Part shown: piece after piece, positions 58,592 through 64,000 of the stretch
Position numbering within the stretch: position 1 is the stretch's first letter
Layout: the number at the start of each line of letters is the position of its first letter
Assembly: GCA_948470475.1 (NCBI GenBank)
Contig: OX419339.1
Span: 2,326,489 to 2,390,488, forward strand
Length of the DNA stretch: 64,000 nt
Direction of reading: 5' to 3'
DNA from: Galaxea fascicularis
Lineage: Eukaryota > Cnidaria > Anthozoa > Scleractinia > Euphylliidae
Translations under genes and position numbers: made by a program
Notes under the pieces: generated by a model
Databases searched by the model: none
What the model saw: the letters and a program-made list of their open reading frames with translations, nothing else
What the model was told of the DNA's origin: nothing

Positions 58592-60594
58592 AATGTTAAT
58601 TTTGTGTGTCTTGTACGGACGTCTGCGCCGTTATAGCAGCGCAAACGTTTAACAGTCTTTGAGCAAATTTGAGGAAGGAATCACCTTTACAGACTTAAAT
58701 GACTTACATTTTAAAAGAACAGAAGTTATAGCTCATTTTTCTTCTTAGTTGTTGTTTTGTTGTAATTTAGTCCTCACTTTTTTTTGGTCATTTTTATATG
58801 ATATCTAGCCAGTGCCTTGGGTAGTTTTTATTAGCAGTGATCTTTATGTATATTTCTTGCAGCATTTTTAACATTCTTAAATTGTATGTTTTTACCTCTC
58901 TCCGAAGGCTACAAAGTCATTAGTGTTCTCATACTATTTACAGTGCTACCCTCTTAAAACAAGGACTTTACCATCGTTTGGGCTCGTCACGCAACGATCA
59001 CTCCCTCCCCCACCAGTTGATGACCTCCGCCAGGAGCTGTACCATATACAGAGGAACGGAAGAAGAAAGAGTAAAAAAGAAGTACGGTTTCCTCTTTATT
59101 CCCAACCCCTCTTCGTTCTCTTCTCTAATTTGCGTACTTTTATTCGAGCCGTTCGCGAAAATGATCTGAGTTAAAAAGTTGTCTTCTCCCTTGAATGAGA
59201 GATGTACATTGGACTTCAATGCATGCTCACATCAAGAACTTACTCAAACTTGACCCAACTACTAGCCTGTGTACAAGCCGCCCTCGCACCTCACAGAGTA
59301 GATTCAACCCAGGGTGCCATCAACCGCCCAAATAGAGAAGGCCCTGGAGCTAGAAATGGCGCCTGCGAGTTGGTAGCCTTGTTCTGATCCATCCGATCCA
59401 TCTGTATTTCGTATGTAACGGTACGTATAAATTTTATTACGATATATCTGGCTTGTAAACAAATCCGATATTTAAAACAGATTTTTTGGCATAGCTGAAA
59501 GATTTGATAGCTTGCGGTGTTATCCGTGGATTGTCTTATATTTTTGTACGGAACATCATCTTCTTATAGGACCCATTTGTACCAAAGAAAACACCTGATC
59601 CTTCTTTCTCTTAGCTTTACGTGTCATTTAAGTAGTTTTGATAATGTGCACAATTTGAAATGCTTAAGTCAGTGACGACTGTGTTCGCCCACGGTGCAAG
59701 CACACAAAAATTTGGGCAAAAAACAAACACGAGCAATGTCATATATACACAAGTCGGGGGGAGAGGTCGGGTGACGTGGGAGGTTTGTGATCCCGAAAAC
59801 ATTTCATCCACTCAAGAAACACTGCAGAAATAAGAACCTCGTGTAAACGACATTTCAAATCACGGACCACAAATTATGGATCACAATTGGCCATTCCGAA
59901 ATTCAAAAGGGAACTGGGACGAGTTTCAAATTTTGAAGTAATCGATAAATTGACACCATCATATGAAAGATGACATTGAGTTTAGTCGTTTGACCAAGTT
60001 TGATTCTTTTAGGTTGAACAGAGACCAAGTTATAGACCTTGAAACATAGCTCAAAATCCATACAAACGTCTCTAATTTTGTGACAGCGTCCCCCAAAACC
60101 ATGGTTTTCCAAAAATGAATGTGTGCTGTACTTTAATTGTGTTGGTGGGGGCGGTTGATTTGACATTCAACTAAAATGACAGTCATTGTACCATAAAAGC
60201 TCTATCAAGCCCCCCTCTCCAATAATCCCCCTATTTTGGAAGTCCATTGAGGATCACATTCCTGTAAAAACAAAAGAACAGACATGATGGGCTGAAAAAG
60301 ATCAAAGTACTGACAATGAACAAATAAAAATGTAAATTATGTTCCCCTTGTACTGGGAACTCAACATCATTCCTTTGCTATCTTAATTTTGCTGTGAGTT
60401 CTGTGTAATAAATTATGTCAGTCATGGTAGCAGTAACAGAAGCATCAAATGTAGAAAAATTGTCCCAGAGATGTGTCTTTTGATGTAAAGAGTGGCTATT
60501 TTTATCCTTTTGACCTACCTTATCCTTTCCCATTTTTGTGAAGGTATGAAAGCAGCTCTTCTGAAGTTCTGAAAGTGCTGGCAACTCAGCAACA
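58592..60594. other. Intergenic region upstream of the second kinase
   Basis: About 2 kb. A second GCCCAAATAGAGAAGGCCC repeat copy lies near 59327. Short ORFs only. The 3' part should hold the promoter and 5' UTR of the kinase at 60595. Confidence 0.35.
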
Positions 60595-63495
60595 ATGCCA
60601 AGAGGTTCACGACACCCAGAATCAGCTAATACAACAAATTCTCAGAGAGGGCGACGGAGGATCCCCCCATGGAGAAATATAGGATGGGATGAGGAATCCA
60701 GACTGTCATCTATTTCTTCTTGTGGTAGTGCCACACAGCAGGCAAGAGGTGATGAACCAACATGTATGACAACAGAAGACTTAACACCAAAATTCTATGA
60801 AGGTTTAGGTGCTAACTCAAAAAGTGAAACTGTTGGTAGCAGAGAGAGCACACATCATTCACTCACGGGAAATAAACAACCTGAGGCTTCAGCAGATTAT
60901 TCATCAGTTGCTTCAAACGGCTTGTCAAATGCATACACTAAAGTACCAGCAAACTCAAGTAACACCAAGCCAATGTCTCTGCTTCCATTCCTTGGAATGC
61001 CCAGTGCAGCTGGTATTGTAGGTAAAATCACATCACCTACATCTGCCCCACAGTGGATGCAGTTATTAAGCAAACAGGATGCTGATGAAATGATGCAAGA
61101 CTTGAGCCATGGTTTGTATGAAATTGTTTTGTTATATTGCTGGTGCTTATTGTTATTCCTGTGATGTAATTTGTCAATCACAGACTGGCATATTATTGTA
61201 GCTCTCCACTGCAATTAGGTCCTGCTGTTTGTGGGTGGAGCTGCACTATAATTTTGTATATATTGTAGTTAATTTTTGTTTTTAGTGAATTTTATTATTT
61301 AGTGATGTTATGACTTGGATTTGGCAAATTAGCATGTGACTTTTGCCTGACACTGTACCAGCAGAAGTGGTACATGAATGATTTCTTAACAAAAGAAATC
61401 ACCCACTTACGTTTTTTGACAGACATCATAAGCTAATCTGACCTTAAACCTCTAGCCTTCTGTGGCTGCCCCCGAACGTTGCACTTGCTCGGTCTGAAGC
61501 AGTTTCGACGATAAAAAATACTACCGTTGTTATTCGCCAGATCAACACTTTAATCTTCAGTTAACAACTTAAGTTCTCCTTTACAAATGTGGATGGCCAG
61601 AGGATTGCATGGGTGGAAAACTTCGGATCACACTTGTGATGAGACGAAAACATGGCCGCCCTGATGGTTGTGCGGTCACCCGGCAAATTGGTGACAACCG
61701 CTGACCTTACTAATGACTTACTACAGTACCGCTGTAGTAACACCTTCAAATCATAAAGAGCCGAACTTCATTTTTGACGCCATTCCCAGTCTGTATACCA
61801 AAGTAGAGTGAGTTAGAGAGATTTTGGATTTCAAGACCAAAAAAGCAATATATGGCCCTTTTGCAGGAAGCCCTTCAATAATGAGGTGCTGTTCTTGAAG
61901 ATGTTGATGATTTCAAACTTTAAGGGTCATTAAGAATTTGATTCAGGAGCAAGCTGAACTTGTGTTAGCTGTTTAAGCAAGGTACAACAGTCACATTTGG
62001 ACTCTTCAAAGCAGACACCCTTTGTCTGTGGTCTGTCTCTTGATTTCAAATAAATGCCCATCCTAGGAAGGTTTCTACTTCAGAAACAACTGAAATTCAG
62101 TTGGAAATGGCTTATCACATGTTTGTCTCACAGGGGTGTCTACCGTGACTTAGAACACAAAAATATAAGCCAAGTTTCTGTTAAAGATATGCAAAAGGTT
62201 TATGGCAGCCAAAGTTCCAAATGTATCCTAAAAGAAATAATTTACTAATAAAAGTGGGCCACTTAAAGCCAAGATTTTTTAATGTCACTGAGTTCTCACT
62301 GGTACAGATGCCCCTAGCTCTTTCACATTATTAACAATAATACAATCAGGAAACATTAAATTGCTTGTTACTTACACCAAAAACATTTCTGTCAATCAGT
62401 TGCTACCTAATAATGTAAAGTGTTTCATTGCTCGACTTGATTACAGGTATGACTCAATTCAAGCCCTTGATATTAGACATTAACTTAAGGGTTGCTTTGA
62501 CACAAATAATCTATTGTCATAATTTATTAAAGTCACTTCTTTCCTGTGGTTCTGTTTCTAGTATAAATAGGGCTCTAATAAGATGTAAGTGAAAGACTTG
62601 AAAATGAAACATAGAAGTGAGGCCATGCAAACAAAAGCCTAAGCCAGAATATTATTATTTCTTTACAGGTGCAATGTCAGATGTGCAGGAGATGAGAAAT
62701 GAAATTAAGGCTTTAAAACTTGAGCAGTTTAAATGGGAGAAAGAGAGAAATGATTTATTTTCTCAGCACGAATATCTCAATGAAGAACTGGAACATGTCA
62801 AGCAAGCTAAGGAAGAAGTTGAACAACAAATGGCCAACTTGCAAATTGAGTTGAGAGCTGAGAAGGAGCACGTTCATGAACTGGAAACAACTCTGTCTTC
62901 AGCTCAGCAAGCACTGGAGGAGTATCGACGGAAAGAACCTTGTGACTGGGTCATCTTCCGAGATGAAATTCAAATGACTGATAAATGCCTAGGGGTGGGA
63001 GGGTGGGGTACAGTTATCCTCGGAAGATTCAGAGGTTGTAAAGTTGCTGTGAAACAAATCCATGAACTGATTCTATCGCCTCATAATAAGCGCTTATTTG
63101 AGAGAGAAATGAACATTGCCTCAAGATGCCGCCATCCTTGCCTGTTACAATTTATTGGAGCAACAAATGATGAAGGAAGTCCTTTGTTTGTGACTGAGCT
63201 CATGGAAACAAGTTTACGAGCATTGCTAGGGCAGCGTCAACTCTCTGAAACTGAAGTTTCTCAAATTTCCCTGGATGTAGCTCAAGCACTCAATTACTTG
63301 CATCAAAATAAACCTCCCATCATTCACCGCGACATCAGCAGTGCTAATGTGTTGCTATGGCAACAGGGTGACCAATGGAGAGGCAAAGTTTCAGATTATG
63401 GCACTGCCAATTTCGTGCAACAGACCATGACAATCGGTCCAGGAGCCATGATCTACAGCGCACCTGAAGCACTGACATCAAATCAAACCGTCAAG
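60595..63495 (+). CDS. Protein kinase paralogue (Ser-rich head, coiled coil, kinase N- and C-lobe part), 3' end outside window
   Basis: Exons 60595-61111 and 62669-63495, joined in phase 1 through a Gly codon, give 448 residues; a GTTAGT donor leads to an exon beyond 64000 that should encode the IDVYSFG-type C-lobe. The ATG at 60595 follows an in-frame TGA, so it is the natural start. Residues 1-172 are Ser/Thr/Asn-rich with no recognised fold. Residues 178-260 form a coil. The kinase starts near 264: VGGWG loop, K301 (VAVK), HRD with D394, SSAN, DYG at 415-417 and SAPEAL. Long blocks are identical to the minus-strand kinase (VAVKQIHELILSPHN, ASRCRHPCLLQFIGAT), including the DYG variant. The N-terminal CAP-Gly part is absent. 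Confidence 0.82.
62562..62569 (+). promoter_or_regulatory. TATAAATA box candidate upstream of kinase exon 2
   Basis: TATAAATA lies 107 bases before exon 2 of the second kinase. Initiation about 30 bases downstream would give a transcript entering exon 2, where ATG at 62674 (MSDVQEM) is in frame with the coil and kinase. Position and consensus only. Confidence 0.3.
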
Positions 63496-64000
63496 GTTAG
63501 TTGATTTTCACCCCCTCCATATCCAAGCAAACTGCAAGTTTCATCCCAGCTGATAACATCTGCGGATCTTTTTTATTACCCCACCTATCTAACACTACCA
63601 GAGTTTCTTATGAGCTATTTCCTCATTTCCATTTAAAACGGAAGGTGTTTGCTTAAGTGAGAGTCACCAGTGTCGTTTGGAATGAACTTGTAAGGATCGT
63701 TCTTTGATTGCTCGCGTTTTATTGCCTTACCCTGCACTAAATTTACACGTGTCAGACTAAAAATATATACAAGTAATTGGAGATCAAACGTAAACCGGTA
63801 AATCAAGTTAAAATCAAAATGGCTCTGTGCAAACAAAACGATGATGTAAGCAAAGACGTACAAACGAAACCGTACGCGTGACTGTTTGTGACATCGATAT
63901 CTTATTGGAGGGCGTAGTTTAATATTTTTATAAAAACTGCAGAGTATAAATTTCAATTTATTATTATTATTATTATTATTATTATCATTAAAATATCAGT
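63496..64000. other. Intron of the second kinase to the window end
   Basis: No exon seen after the donor at 63496. A TTA microsatellite of about nine units lies at 63958-63984. Confidence 0.5.

Overview
The window reads as animal nuclear DNA, most likely from an anthozoan cnidarian such as a coral or sea anemone. It is AT-rich. Its genes are split into short exons with GT/AG introns, and many short inverted-repeat transposons, LINE relics and Penelope-like relics lie between and inside them. The PAN-EGF-fibrinogen gene and the type of repeats fit Anthozoa. The species cannot be named from sequence alone, and all family assignments come from motif recognition without a database search.

Layout. 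219-12808 (+): the last 22 exons of CEP192 (centrosome scaffold, SPD-2 family). 16053-17622 (-): a complete three-exon CIMIP1/C20orf85 gene (ciliary microtubule inner protein), tail to tail with CEP192. 18480-20371: repeats, including a tRNA-derived SINE. 20525-23390 (-): a four-exon secreted-type protein with a PAN/apple-like region, an EGF domain and a fibrinogen-related domain; its last intron carries a reverse-transcriptase fragment. 24323-27340: a Crypton/DUF3504-like fragment, a duplicated segment and a CR1/L2-like LINE 3' half with one nonsense codon. 28535-30990 (-): a decayed transposase of uncertain class. 31825-36359 (-): a piggyBac transposase gene of two exons whose conceptual protein of 705 residues is intact. 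36843-43615: a dense bed of nested elements (MULE-like, PIF/Harbinger, Penelope and hairpin elements). 45072-46013 (+): an intronless class A GPCR, melatonin-receptor-like. 47055-49673: MITEs and an RT relic. 49838-55043 (-): a protein kinase gene of four exons with a CYLD-type CAP-Gly module at its N-terminus. 55692-58591: a hAT-like hairpin element and a LINE interrupted by two nested DNA elements. 60595 to the window end (+): a second kinase, paralogous in the catalytic part and head to head with the first, cut by the window edge.

How the genes relate. CEP192 and CIMIP1 both act in the centriole/cilium apparatus and are convergent neighbours. The two kinases share an almost parallel catalytic exon (conserved DYG in place of DFG, HRD followed by SSAN) but have unrelated N-termini, which suggests an inverted local duplication followed by domain exchange. 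The most unusual item is the CYLD-type CAP-Gly plus coiled coil plus kinase architecture.
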